The position numbers and the translations under genes were made by a program. The notes below the pieces were generated by a model. The model did not search any database. It saw only the letters and a program-made list of their open reading frames with translations, and was not told where the DNA came from. From Fictibacillus aquaticus (GTDB taxonomy: Bacteria > Bacillota > Bacilli > Bacillales > Fictibacillaceae), in assembly GCF_002245695.1 (NCBI RefSeq), contig NZ_NOII01000001.1:1452340-1516339 (forward strand): 64,000 nt of DNA, given 5' to 3'. The stretch's first letter is position 1; each line of letters opens with the position of its first letter. This document shows positions 7,722 through 16,142 of the stretch, one piece after another.

Positions 7722-8129
7722 TTAAACCTTACCGCCTGCACCTGCGCCGTGCTGCATCTGGCGGTTAATGCGGATGACCTCTTTCCACGTATCTCTTAGC
7801 TCTGATACCAAGCCTTCTACTTCAGATAAGATCTCCTCCGAAGACTTGATGTTCGCTTCGATAAGCCTGCGGTTCATATAGTCATACATCGTCATCAGAT
7901 TTTCAGAAACAGCCACGTTTCTGTCAAGGGTGACCATGAACTCCTGAATAATACGCTGCGCTTTTAAGAGATTTGTGTTCTTCGCTTCGGCATTTCCTTC
8001 AGCTATTGCCTTTTTACCAGCCGCAATAAATTTAAGGCAACCGTTATAAAGCATGAGCGTTAGTTCCCCTGGAGGTGCTGTCTGTACTGAGTTGTTTTGA
8101 TAAGCCTGATATGGATTGGCTAATGACAT
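7722..8129 (-). CDS. fliS: FliS flagellin export chaperone
   Basis: A 135-residue FliS. The signature N-terminus MSLANPYQAYQNNSVQTAPP and the helical core (LYNGCLKFIAAGKKAI, MMTMYDYMNRRLIEAN-like) match the family. FliS binds the C-terminal helices of flagellin in the cytoplasm, preventing early polymerisation; in B. subtilis it also takes part in FliW release and hence CsrA control of hag. It lies between fliD and fliT in one transcript. Confidence 0.97.
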   Translation of the reverse strand: MSLANPYQAYQNNSVQTAPPGELTLMLYNGCLKFIAAGKKAIAEGNAEAKNTNLLKAQRIIQEFMVTLDRNVAVSENLMTMYDYMNRRLIEANIKSSEEILSEVEGLVSELRDTWKEVIRINRQMQHGAGAGGKV

Positions 8130-8148
8130 AAGTCGTTCACTCCTTTAT

Positions 8149-9675
8149 TTATTGCCCGCTGAACTGCTGCATCAAATAGGCGCTTTGCGAATTAGCCCGC
8201 TGTATCGCAGTTTCCATCGCTGAAAACTGGCGCCAATAGCGGTCTTCTACTTTGACGAGACGGTCTTCAAATGAGCTGATTTTTTTATCAACATCCATCA
8301 GCTCTTTGCCAATCGTGAACTGTGCATTCGTACGCAGTGCGTTTCCTGCCTTCAATTCAATCTTGTCTACAATTTTACCAATCGAATCACGGAGCCTTGA
8401 TGCTGCACCCTTATCCGCAGGATCCGTCCCTGTCTGAGCGAATAGCTTCATTACCGCATCCGGGTTTTCCTCGATCGCCTTTTTCAGCTTCGTCTCATCG
8501 ATTTGCAGCTTACCTTTATCGAGATAGTTAGCTGTTGTCGTGATACCGATCTTTGACATCTGGTCGTACTCAGGATAGCCGGTATTCACCTTTGCCGAAA
8601 ACTCCTGGCGCAACGATAGCAGACCTGCGTTTAAGATCTGGTCTCCGCGCAGCATCCCGCTCTTAGACTTTTCCTCCCACATCTCTGCTTCTTTCTCAGA
8701 AAGATCTTTTCGCTGTTCTGTCGTCAGCGGCTGATAATCGCGGTATCGTGATTCAGACGTTTTTTTGTTGATCTTATCAATGACATCGTTATATTTATCA
8801 ACGAATCCTTTAATCGAATCAAAAATGCCGTTCGTGTCTGTGGCAGAGCTGATCGATACTGTGCTTATGGTTGGTGCCTTCAGTGTGTATGTCACGCCCG
8901 AAATAGTGAACGTGTTTGTCGTACGCTCCATATTGGTCAAGCCATTCAGGTCAAACTTAGCGTTTTGTCCGTTATCTGTGCCTCCAAGCACTTGTGGCCC
9001 CGTCGGCGGTGTTCCTGTCACAGAGCTGAATCCTAGCTTTTGAAAAAGAACAGCTGCACTGTCATTTTCAAGCGATACGTTAGATCCCGCACCCGTTACA
9101 TTGTTGGACAATACAAACTTACCAGTCGAGTCATCAAAAAATGCACTCAGTCCAGCTCCTGCTTCAGACAGCTTTTTCGCAAAGCTCTCGACCGTATCAA
9201 CAGCTGGATCCAGCTTTATCGTTACAGTGTTTGTCTCAAACGCAGCACTTCCCGGTTTTTGAACACGGAGCACAACATCGCCGATCGACGGATCAAGATC
9301 CTTCAGCAGCGTCTTTCCTGATGCAGGACCCGTACCATCGGATACCCAATTCCTCGCTGTCGCCAGCTGAGTCACCTTTATCGATGATGTCATATTTGCC
9401 GAGCTGCCGGTCGCTGTTGCAGTAACAGCGTTTGGATCGGTGCTCGTGACTGTTTTCTTTGAAAAAGTTCCCTGACGACCGATGCCGTCAAAGATAAAAC
9501 GGTCCATCTCATCAAGCAGCTTGTTCATGGAACGGTAATCATCACGCTGCCATTGGAGAATCTGTTTTTTCTGAGAAAGCTTATCAAGCGGGATGCGCTC
9601 TGCCTTCATTAAATCCTTTACGATGGAGTCTATGTCCATGCCGCTGGCGAGTCCGCCTACTCTCATGCCTGCCAT
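8149..9675 (-). CDS. fliD: FliD flagellar filament cap
   Basis: A 508-residue filament cap. The N-terminal FliD_N region (VGGLASGMDIDSIVKDLMKA, residues 6-25) and C-terminal FliD_C region (about 270-500, SIKGFVDKYNDVIDKINKKT ... MQQFSGQ) are both present, with a variable surface domain between. FliD forms the oligomeric cap that folds flagellin at the filament tip. GGAGTGATTAC precedes the ATG. It is cotranscribed with flaG, fliS and fliT. Confidence 0.97.
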   Translation of the reverse strand: MAGMRVGGLASGMDIDSIVKDLMKAERIPLDKLSQKKQILQWQRDDYRSMNKLLDEMDRFIFDGIGRQGTFSKKTVTSTDPNAVTATATGSSANMTSSIKVTQLATARNWVSDGTGPASGKTLLKDLDPSIGDVVLRVQKPGSAAFETNTVTIKLDPAVDTVESFAKKLSEAGAGLSAFFDDSTGKFVLSNNVTGAGSNVSLENDSAAVLFQKLGFSSVTGTPPTGPQVLGGTDNGQNAKFDLNGLTNMERTTNTFTISGVTYTLKAPTISTVSISSATDTNGIFDSIKGFVDKYNDVIDKINKKTSESRYRDYQPLTTEQRKDLSEKEAEMWEEKSKSGMLRGDQILNAGLLSLRQEFSAKVNTGYPEYDQMSKIGITTTANYLDKGKLQIDETKLKKAIEENPDAVMKLFAQTGTDPADKGAASRLRDSIGKIVDKIELKAGNALRTNAQFTIGKELMDVDKKISSFEDRLVKVEDRYWRQFSAMETAIQRANSQSAYLMQQFSGQ

Positions 9676-9686
9676 GTAATCACTCC

Positions 9687-10028
9687 TTACACTTTTTTAT
9701 CTACAAAAATTCCTGCTAACTCAATCATAGCCGCATACATGTCGAGGAACTTTTTTGAAGGAATCTCCTTCATGACCTCGTCTGTTAAGTCATCCACGAT
9801 CTGAATATAATAGTCATTCGTTTTTTCATGAAGCACAAACTTTGTTGATGTTTGCGATGTCTTCAAGTATTCATTAACGGTTTCAAGTGTTTGCTGAAGC
9901 TCTTCTTTAGATAGTTTTTTTCCTTCTGTACCGCCTGTCTCTTCGGCTGCTTTCTCTGGCTGTCTTGGCTTTGCCGGCAGTTTGCCTGCAGATTGTACTT
10001 GGGAAGAACTTAATGCTGATAGTTCCAT
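9687..10028 (-). CDS. flaG: FlaG flagellar protein
   Basis: A 113-residue FlaG (YvyC). The C-terminal half carries the family pattern (EYLKTSQTSTKFVLHEKTND, then YYIQIVDDLTDEVMKEIPSK and KFLDMYAAMIELAGIFVDKK); the N-terminal 40 residues are low-complexity. FlaG is needed for normal filament length in some bacteria, with unclear mechanism. First gene of the fliD operon, directly behind a sigma-D promoter, with AGGAGGGTGAAGG upstream of the ATG. Confidence 0.93.
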   Translation of the reverse strand: MELSALSSSQVQSAGKLPAKPRQPEKAAEETGGTEGKKLSKEELQQTLETVNEYLKTSQTSTKFVLHEKTNDYYIQIVDDLTDEVMKEIPSKKFLDMYAAMIELAGIFVDKKV

Positions 10029-10061
10029 CCTTCACCCTCCTGACCAATCACATCTGTTTTA

Positions 10062-10088
10062 ATATCGGCAACCATTTTAAAAGATTTA
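10062..10088 (-). promoter_or_regulatory. Sigma-D promoter of flaG-fliD-fliS-fliT
   Basis: TAAA (10085-10088), exactly 15 bases, GCCGATAT (10062-10069) on the minus strand: a full match to the Bacillus sigma-D consensus. Confidence 0.92.
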
Positions 10089-10136
10089 GAGAGATAAGAT
10101 TTTCTTTTCTTACACTGCGTTTTTTAAATGTATACA

Positions 10137-10166
10137 AAATAAAAAAACTGCCCAAATGAGCAGTTT
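10137..10166 (-). terminator. Intrinsic terminator of the type IV pilus operon
   Basis: AAACTGCTC-ATTT-GGGCAGTTT followed by TTTTATTTT on the minus strand, right after the pilO stop; it separates the pilus operon from the flaG promoter. Confidence 0.9.
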
Positions 10167-10168
10167 CA

Positions 10169-10987
10169 TTAATCTTCTTCGTTTTCATCGTCTTCCTTAA
10201 TAAACGGCGTGTCTTTGCCGTTCGGCGCCGGAAAATCGACTCTTGGCAAGTCTTTTAAATATTCAACAAGTTCAGGCAGATAGTACGCCGATACAGTGAG
10301 CTCATAAATAAGCTGATCAGAAACCTCTTCAGCAGGTTCCTCGCTGTCTTCACCTGCTGCCACCTCAAGCTCTTGCGGTCCGGTAAAATCAATGCCTTCA
10401 ATGACCATAACTCGCTTCAGCTTTTCAACTTCTTTTAAGAAAACCATCAGGCTGTCGTAGTCCTTAGATTGAACCGTCAGCTCTGCAGTTATTTTCTTCA
10501 CACCTTCAGGCAGAAGTTCCGGAGCAATTGCAGGTTCAGCTGCTTCTGCTTCACTACTGTTTTCCTCAGCAGGCGCAGCAGCTTCTCCCTCCGGAGCAGG
10601 AGTCGGATCGATGGCAGCAACTTCTTCCTCATCACTTTCTTCTGCTTCTATCTCGCCGTCTGTGAACTCCATCGTCAGGATCAAACTGTCTGACAGTACT
10701 TCTGCTTTTTCAAACTGCAAAAGAAGCTGATCCATTAGAGGCTTGACGGGAACTTCCTGCTGCAGCAGAAACGTGTTCTCGTCAAGAGGTGCTGCTGTTC
10801 CCGCTGGCTGCGCAGTAATCGTATCAAGCAATTTTCCTTGCTGTTTGATCTGTCCATCAACAGCAGTAATCTGGTTCTTTATAGGAGCTAGATTATTAAA
10901 GTAAAAAAACAAGCCCGCCATTAATAACACAACAAACACTGCAGCAAGGATATACGTTTTTATTTTCGATGTAGTTCCCTGCATCAC
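10169..10987 (-). CDS. pilO: PilO-like type IV pilus assembly protein
   Basis: A 272-residue bitopic protein: membrane anchor at about 11-30, a short coiled coil, then a periplasm-facing (here extracytoplasmic) domain with two ferredoxin-like halves (VKKITAELTVQSKDYDSLMV; LIYELTVSAYYLPELVEYLK). PilO pairs with PilN to form the alignment ring between PilM and the pore. Unlike typical PilO, about residues 110-165 form a Glu/Ala/Pro-rich acidic insert and the C-terminus ends in a DDENEED tail. The gene overlaps pilN by 4 bp and is last in the operon. Confidence 0.85.
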   Translation of the reverse strand: MMQGTTSKIKTYILAAVFVVLLMAGLFFYFNNLAPIKNQITAVDGQIKQQGKLLDTITAQPAGTAAPLDENTFLLQQEVPVKPLMDQLLLQFEKAEVLSDSLILTMEFTDGEIEAEESDEEEVAAIDPTPAPEGEAAAPAEENSSEAEAAEPAIAPELLPEGVKKITAELTVQSKDYDSLMVFLKEVEKLKRVMVIEGIDFTGPQELEVAAGEDSEEPAEEVSDQLIYELTVSAYYLPELVEYLKDLPRVDFPAPNGKDTPFIKEDDENEED

Positions 10988-11583
10988 TCTTCACCCATCA
11001 GCTCTTTAATAGTTTCCCTGTCAAATTCAATTTTATATAGCATTTGATAACGCGGGAGGAATTCTTCAAATGCCGACATATCTTCTCCGGCTTCAATTTC
11101 TTCAAAGTTTGATGTTTCCATCTTTTCAGCGGCTGCACTCTTGATGTATGGCGAGTTTTCCAGCTCGTGCATATACTGCGCAGATTCGGCAAGTGTGTCA
11201 AATCGAGCATTAATCACGACTGTGTTTCCGTCAGTATATTCATATTTCATAAAATATCCGCGTTCAGGAAGCAGTGCTACAAGGTGCTGTAGAAATCCTG
11301 CGGCTGCTATGTCTTTAGATCGGATATAATCCACTTTCTCCTGCAGCGGTGCAGTTGTTACTGCTTGGCTTGCCGTTTGTGTTTTTTGCTGCTGCATTTC
11401 AACAAGCTTCGTTTCCTGCTGCAGCTGGTTTTCTTTTTCCTTAAGCTTTTCAGTACTGATCATATAGTCCACACCGAGCCATGTTGCGGCTGACAAAAGC
11501 AGAGCTGCTGCAGCAATTATGATCAGCGTACTTTTAAACCCCTGAACCTCTTTTTGCGGCAGCAGGTTAATATCGACTAACAT
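10984..11583 (-). CDS. pilN: PilN-like type IV pilus assembly protein
   Basis: A 199-residue protein with the PilN hallmark INLLPQKE at the extreme N-terminus, which docks into PilM in the cytoplasm. A membrane segment (about 18-38), a coiled coil rich in Gln/Lys, and a C-terminal ferredoxin-like domain follow. It overlaps pilM by 7 bp and pilO by 4 bp, indicating translational coupling. Role: inner-membrane alignment complex of the type IV pilus. Confidence 0.9.
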   Translation of the reverse strand: MLVDINLLPQKEVQGFKSTLIIIAAAALLLSAATWLGVDYMISTEKLKEKENQLQQETKLVEMQQQKTQTASQAVTTAPLQEKVDYIRSKDIAAAGFLQHLVALLPERGYFMKYEYTDGNTVVINARFDTLAESAQYMHELENSPYIKSAAAEKMETSNFEEIEAGEDMSAFEEFLPRYQMLYKIEFDRETIKELMGEE

Positions 11584-12560
11584 AGCGCCACCTCTTTAAG
11601 TCCAAGACCAAATACCAGGTCAAATCGCGATGGGAATGAATCGTTCTGATGCTGCAGACGGACGACGGGTACATTCACCCTCGACTTCAGCCTGTCCATC
11701 ACAAATCTTAGCTCAGGATGCTCGCCCGTCAGAACGATCTTGCTGATTCGCTGTTCTCCTTCGTAAAGAGAAAATTGGTAAAAATCGATGATGCGGTCGA
11801 TCTCGAGCATCATGTCCTCGATCATGCCGAACATAAACTCATTGTCACCCTGCCATTCAATTTCCGCAATGTCCGTTGTATGATACTTAAAATTCCATGA
11901 CTTCATATCCGTTTCCATCTTCAAATGATTATAAAAACGCGGCTTATGTTTATGGAAAACACTAAGCTGGACAGATGAAATATCGAATTCCATGCACAGC
12001 ATATGGTCATCTTCAGAGGCAAGGTTCTGCAAAAAGATTAAACGATAGAGTGCTAGAAATGAAGTGTCCGCAACGACAGGCTTAAGCTTTGCGTCCTCTA
12101 ATAGAGATGAGTAGTCCTGAATAATATTTTCGGATGCGGCAAACAGGAGAATCTCGTTGCCTTCACCTTCGTCTTCAAGCAGAACGTAATCAAAGACCGG
12201 ATCCTCAAACGGAAGATGTATCGAACTGCCCAGCTCCATGTATAGGTATCCCTTAATATCCTCTGGTGACATGTCAGCAGGGATGCGCAGCTTTCGCAAA
12301 ACAAGCTTGCCGTCAGGAATAAGAAACTGTACCTCTCTCCCTTTAATCCCCCATTCAGCGACACACTCCTCTAAGATTATAAGCAGTGTTTCGCGGTCTA
12401 TGATCCTGCCATCCTGAATCAGTCCTGCCGGCAGAAAACGTTCCCCAGAATTCCTGACCTCTAGCAGTTCCGGCTGCTTAAGATCCAGAAAGCGAATCAC
12501 ATGATCCTGGATGATTACGTTTATTCTCTTTTTTTGAAAAAGCCCCATACCGAATTTCAC
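11577..12560 (-). CDS. pilM: PilM actin-like pilus assembly ATPase
   Basis: A 327-residue member of the PilM/actin-like fold. The beginning RINVIIQDHVIRFLDLK, the DGRIIDRETL loop and the C-terminal KIVLTGEHPELRFV and VFGLGLKEV segments correspond to the family. PilM is a cytoplasmic ring protein that binds the PilN N-terminus and links it to the PilB/PilC motor. The start is GTG at 12560 with AGAGGTG 7 bases upstream. Nucleotide-binding residues are poorly conserved compared with Gram-negative PilM. Confidence 0.88.
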   Translation of the reverse strand: MKFGMGLFQKKRINVIIQDHVIRFLDLKQPELLEVRNSGERFLPAGLIQDGRIIDRETLLIILEECVAEWGIKGREVQFLIPDGKLVLRKLRIPADMSPEDIKGYLYMELGSSIHLPFEDPVFDYVLLEDEGEGNEILLFAASENIIQDYSSLLEDAKLKPVVADTSFLALYRLIFLQNLASEDDHMLCMEFDISSVQLSVFHKHKPRFYNHLKMETDMKSWNFKYHTTDIAEIEWQGDNEFMFGMIEDMMLEIDRIIDFYQFSLYEGEQRISKIVLTGEHPELRFVMDRLKSRVNVPVVRLQHQNDSFPSRFDLVFGLGLKEVALC

Positions 12561-12587
12561 GTCTTTTCACCTCTGTCTGTGAATGCA

Positions 12588-13346
12588 CTACCGTAATATG
12601 TAAAGATAAAGCGATATCAGTTCATCGTATAAAAAATATGAGCACAATGCGCCAAGCACCAGGAACGGGCCGAACGGTATCGGCTCACGGCGCTTCACTT
12701 TGCCGGTCGCCATAAGCGATATGCCGATTACAGCTCCTGAAAAAGAGGCTAGAAAGAAGGTCATGAGCACAGCCTTCCAGCCGAGCACTATCCCTAGCAC
12801 GCCCATCAGCTTAATGTCCCCTCCGCCCATGCCGCCTTTCGAGATGACGGCGATAAGAAGCAAAAGACAAAAACCGAGTACAGCACCCGCCAGCATGTCC
12901 CACCAAGGATTAAGCGGCGAGATGATACGAAGCACGATAAAGACCGGCAAAAAGAAGAGCAGCACCTTGTCCGGAATGATCATGTATTTGATATCCGAAA
13001 CAAGCACGATCACGAGCAGCGAAACAAGCGCCAGCGCGACAGGCAATTCCTTTGACCATCCCACCACAAGCGGTGAAATCGTAAAAAGAATAGCAGTTGA
13101 GAGTTCAATAAGCGGATAAATAAATGAAATGCTAGTTTTGCAGCCTCGGCATTTTCCGCCTTGAAACACCCATGACAAAACAGGCACAAGCTCAGACCAG
13201 TGCAAAGAACGGTCACATGTGACGCAATGAGAGCCTGGGTGAATGATAGATTCCTTTTTTGGTATGCGGAGTCCGACTACGTTGTAGAAGGAGCCGAAGA
13301 TGAGGCCTGCTATGAAGATGTAGGTGTGTAAAAGGTAATTCATCAT
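12588..13346 (-). CDS. pilD: Prepilin peptidase/N-methyltransferase (A24 family)
   Basis: A 252-residue polytopic membrane aspartyl protease that cleaves prepilins after Gly and N-methylates the new terminus. The N-terminal methyltransferase domain has paired zinc cysteines CVTC and CRGC (about residues 43-71). Catalytic aspartates are seen in LVSDIKYMIIPD and in MGGGDIKLMG (GxGD-type motif). Eight or so membrane segments fit the family. The same enzyme may also serve ComG pseudopilins as ComC, since B. subtilis comC is near comF-type genes elsewhere. It lies between pilA and pilM. Confidence 0.95.
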   Translation of the reverse strand: MMNYLLHTYIFIAGLIFGSFYNVVGLRIPKKESIIHPGSHCVTCDRSLHWSELVPVLSWVFQGGKCRGCKTSISFIYPLIELSTAILFTISPLVVGWSKELPVALALVSLLVIVLVSDIKYMIIPDKVLLFFLPVFIVLRIISPLNPWWDMLAGAVLGFCLLLLIAVISKGGMGGGDIKLMGVLGIVLGWKAVLMTFFLASFSGAVIGISLMATGKVKRREPIPFGPFLVLGALCSYFLYDELISLYLYILR

Positions 13347-13373
13347 TTATCGCACAACCTTTATTTGATAAAC

Positions 13374-13396
13374 CCTCCCGTACGGGGTACGGGAGG
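13374..13396 (-). terminator. Intercistronic hairpin after pilA
   Basis: CCTCCCGTAC / GTACGGGAGG, a perfect 10-bp stem with a 3-base loop, followed by only a weak T-run (GTTTATC) on the minus strand. Lying between pilA and pilD, it likely acts as a partial terminator or 3' stabiliser that raises pilin mRNA relative to downstream genes. Confidence 0.6.
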
Positions 13397-13409
13397 ATTT
13401 ATAGATTAA

Positions 13410-13853
13410 TTATTCTACTTCTGATACATCATCGCGATCTAGTTCTTCTGGAGCTATCGCAGTAATTTTTTTGTCACGCCCAATCAGAGTAACTGTATAA
13501 GTATATTTAGAACCTGCTTTTGTAATTTTTACTAGGCTAGTATCTTCAGCTGTGTATTTTGCTTTTGTATCCGGGTCAATCATTGTATCTAGAAGATCTT
13601 TTGAATACATTTCGGTAAGTTTCAAATCAGTGTCTCCATCTTTTAAGGCTGTTGAAGAAGCATACATCTTAGCAACATTTACCATCTGTTGTGCGTTTGC
13701 AACATGAGCGTCTTTTTTAGAGTTATCCAAAATTCCGCCAACACTCACTACAGCGATCGCTGCGATAATACCAAGAATTACTACTACAACTAGCAATTCG
13801 ATAAGGGTTAATCCCTTTTCATTCTTTAATTGTTTCTTTAATAGATTCAACAA
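13410..13853 (-). CDS. pilA: Major type IV pilin
   Basis: A 147-residue prepilin. A short basic leader (KKQLKNEKG) precedes the cleavage site G|LTLIELLVVVVILGII with the required Glu5. The C-terminal ~100 residues form a soluble domain rich in Lys/Asp/Thr with no cysteine pair, unlike many Gram-negative pilins. The start is TTG with AAGGGGAG 7 bases upstream. It is followed by a stable hairpin, consistent with high expression of the structural subunit. It also resembles ComGC, but the surrounding pilM-N-O genes favour a true pilus. Confidence 0.92.
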   Translation of the reverse strand: MLNLLKKQLKNEKGLTLIELLVVVVILGIIAAIAVVSVGGILDNSKKDAHVANAQQMVNVAKMYASSTALKDGDTDLKLTEMYSKDLLDTMIDPDTKAKYTAEDTSLVKITKAGSKYTYTVTLIGRDKKITAIAPEELDRDDVSEVE

Positions 13854-13877
13854 TTCCGTTCTCCCCTTTTTATAAGT

Positions 13878-15089
13878 CTATTGTCCTACTGTGTCATAGA
13901 TTTTGAACATCGGCACGATGATGGCAATAACAATAGTACCGACAATCGATGCGAGAAAGACGATCATGAGCGGCTCAATCATAGATTTCAGCCGGTCTGT
14001 GGCGCTTTCTACTTCCTTTTCATAAAACTCCGCAACCTTCGACAGCATTTCGTCGAGTGACCCCGTTTCTTCCCCGATGGCAATCATCTGAGTAACGAGC
14101 GGCGGAAAGATCCAGTGCGCTTTCATAGGCTCTGTTAGACGCTGACCGGTCTCAAGAGCATCCTTGGATTGTCTCAGTACTTTTGCAACCACCTCGTTTT
14201 CTACTATTTTCTCCACAATCGATAGTGCTTGAAGTATCGGAACCGAGCTGGAGAACAGAGAACTAAGCGTTCTCGTCATTCGAGCGATTGCCGATTTTTG
14301 TAATATTTTACCGAATATGGGCAATTTCAATATAGCATAATCTAGATAATATTTACTAGAAGGATTTTTCTTCATTACTAGAATTCCAGCATAAAAGAGA
14401 AAGCTTCCAAGTAAGAATATCCACCAATACCCTTGCACGAAATCACTCGCACCAAGCACAAACTGCGTGATAGGTGGCAATTCGCCTCCTGCATCCTCCA
14501 GCATGCCGGCAAACGAAGGCACAACTTTTGCTAGCAAGAAAATTACAACAAAGATCGCTACGAATCCGACTATAGTCGGATACATCATCGCGGATACAAT
14601 TTTTTGTTTTGTGTAATGCTGTTTTTCAAAAAATGTCGCAAGCTGGTCAAGTGTGTCGTCCAATCCCCCGCTCATCTCCCCTGCCGCTGTCATGTTTACG
14701 ACGATCGGAGGAAAGATCGAGCGATGCTTTGCGAACGCCTGTGAAAGCGGGTTACCCTGCCTCAATTCTTCTTCTACATCACCCAAAACGTTCCGAAGCG
14801 CCTTGCTTTCGGTCTGTCCGGAAAGTATATGGGTCGAGTCAACAACTGAAACACCTGCTCGCAGAAGAGTAGCAAACTGGCGCAGAAAGATAACAAACTG
14901 CTGTGATTTTACACGGTTGCCAATAGAGATCTCTTTGTTTAAAAGAGATGTCTGGACTTCCTTAACTTCACTGACTGCGATGCCTTTTTCTTTCAGCTTC
15001 AGGACGGCTTCACGCTTGGACAGTCCAAGAATTGAGCCTGTCCTTTTCTTACCGCTTTTATCCCGGCCGACATAACTGAACTGCGCCAT
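13878..15089 (-). CDS. pilC: PilC pilus platform protein (T2SSF family)
   Basis: A 403-residue membrane platform protein with two T2SSF repeats (about 70-193 and 272-394; FLRQFATLLRAGVSVVDSTH and IARMTRTLSSLFSSSVPILQ) and three long membrane segments. The N-terminal FSYVGRDKSGKKRTGSILG region matches PilC. It couples the PilB and PilT motors to pilin insertion and extraction in the membrane. Directly downstream of pilT with a 3-bp gap. Confidence 0.96.
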   Translation of the reverse strand: MAQFSYVGRDKSGKKRTGSILGLSKREAVLKLKEKGIAVSEVKEVQTSLLNKEISIGNRVKSQQFVIFLRQFATLLRAGVSVVDSTHILSGQTESKALRNVLGDVEEELRQGNPLSQAFAKHRSIFPPIVVNMTAAGEMSGGLDDTLDQLATFFEKQHYTKQKIVSAMMYPTIVGFVAIFVVIFLLAKVVPSFAGMLEDAGGELPPITQFVLGASDFVQGYWWIFLLGSFLFYAGILVMKKNPSSKYYLDYAILKLPIFGKILQKSAIARMTRTLSSLFSSSVPILQALSIVEKIVENEVVAKVLRQSKDALETGQRLTEPMKAHWIFPPLVTQMIAIGEETGSLDEMLSKVAEFYEKEVESATDRLKSMIEPLMIVFLASIVGTIVIAIIVPMFKIYDTVGQ

Positions 15090-15092
15090 GCG

Positions 15093-16142
15093 CTACACCC
15101 CCGCTTCCTGCAAGTACGGCTCGACCGTATCTTTTGATATTTCCTTTCGGTCAAGCAGTTCCTTGATCGACATCTCAAACGTATGCATGCCAGCTGCTTT
15201 GCTTGTCTGCATCACACTATGAATCTGGTGAATCTTCTCATTGCGAATGAGGTTGGCAACAGCTGGTGTGTTCACGAGAATTTCAGTCGCCGCTTTTCGC
15301 CCCTTTTTATCTGTTGTCGGAAAGAGCCGCTGACTGACGACTCCAACAAGCGCAGAAGCGAGCTGAATACGGATCTGTCCCTGCTGTTCCGGCGGAAACA
15401 CGTCGATGATCCGGTCGATTGTGGAAGGAGCACTTGTCGTATGCAGCGTTCCGAGCACAAGGTGTCCGGTTTCAGCTGCTGTAATCGCGGTACTTATCGT
15501 TTCCAGATCACGCAGCTCGCCGACAAGAATAACGTCTGGATCCTGACGGAGCGAGGCACGCAGTCCATTGGCAAAGTTGTTTGTGTCATAGCCGATCTCT
15601 CGCTGATCGATGACACACGTCTTATGACGATGCAAATATTCGATCGGATCTTCGAGCGTAATAATATGCTTGCTCATCGTCCGGTTCATAAAATCGATCA
15701 TCGAAGCAAGTGTCGTTGACTTTCCGCTTCCGGTCGGGCCAGTCACAAGTACTAGTCCCTGTGGCTTGAGCGTCATTTTCCTTACTGTTTCAGGCAGTGA
15801 AAGCTCTTCAAGACTAGGTATGGATGTCGGGATAATACGAAATGCGATGGAAACGCATGACCTCTGCTTATACGCGTTCACCCGGAACCTTGAGAGTCCT
15901 TGAATTCCATACGAAATGTCGATTTCGCCTTTTTCATCAAATTCCGGATAATACTTTTCGGATATGACGATACGTGAAATTTCCAGTGTGTCTTCGGGCA
16001 TTAGCGATTCGCTGCCATATCGCTTTAACCCGCCGTTGATACGAAACACGGGCGGCATGCCGACAGACAGATGAACATCAGATGCTTTCAGCTGAAAAGC
16101 GGCGCGGAGCCACTGCTCTAATTTTTCTTTCATGCTGGCCAC
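15093..16142 (-). CDS. pilT: PilT retraction ATPase
   Basis: A 349-residue secretion ATPase. It has Walker A GPTGSGKSTTLA, an Asp box (IITLEDPIEYLH), Walker B (DPDVILVGELRD) and the His box LVLGTLHTTSA. The N-terminal ASDVHLSVGMPPVFRINGGL is typical of PilT. The enzyme drives pilus retraction and twitching. The AIRNEKIHQI-type motif typical of PilT C-termini appears as NLIRNEKIHQIHSVMQT. Presence of PilT next to PilB implies dynamic pili rather than a secretion-only system. One-base spacing from pilB indicates coupling. Confidence 0.97.
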   Translation of the reverse strand: MASMKEKLEQWLRAAFQLKASDVHLSVGMPPVFRINGGLKRYGSESLMPEDTLEISRIVISEKYYPEFDEKGEIDISYGIQGLSRFRVNAYKQRSCVSIAFRIIPTSIPSLEELSLPETVRKMTLKPQGLVLVTGPTGSGKSTTLASMIDFMNRTMSKHIITLEDPIEYLHRHKTCVIDQREIGYDTNNFANGLRASLRQDPDVILVGELRDLETISTAITAAETGHLVLGTLHTTSAPSTIDRIIDVFPPEQQGQIRIQLASALVGVVSQRLFPTTDKKGRKAATEILVNTPAVANLIRNEKIHQIHSVMQTSKAAGMHTFEMSIKELLDRKEISKDTVEPYLQEAGV

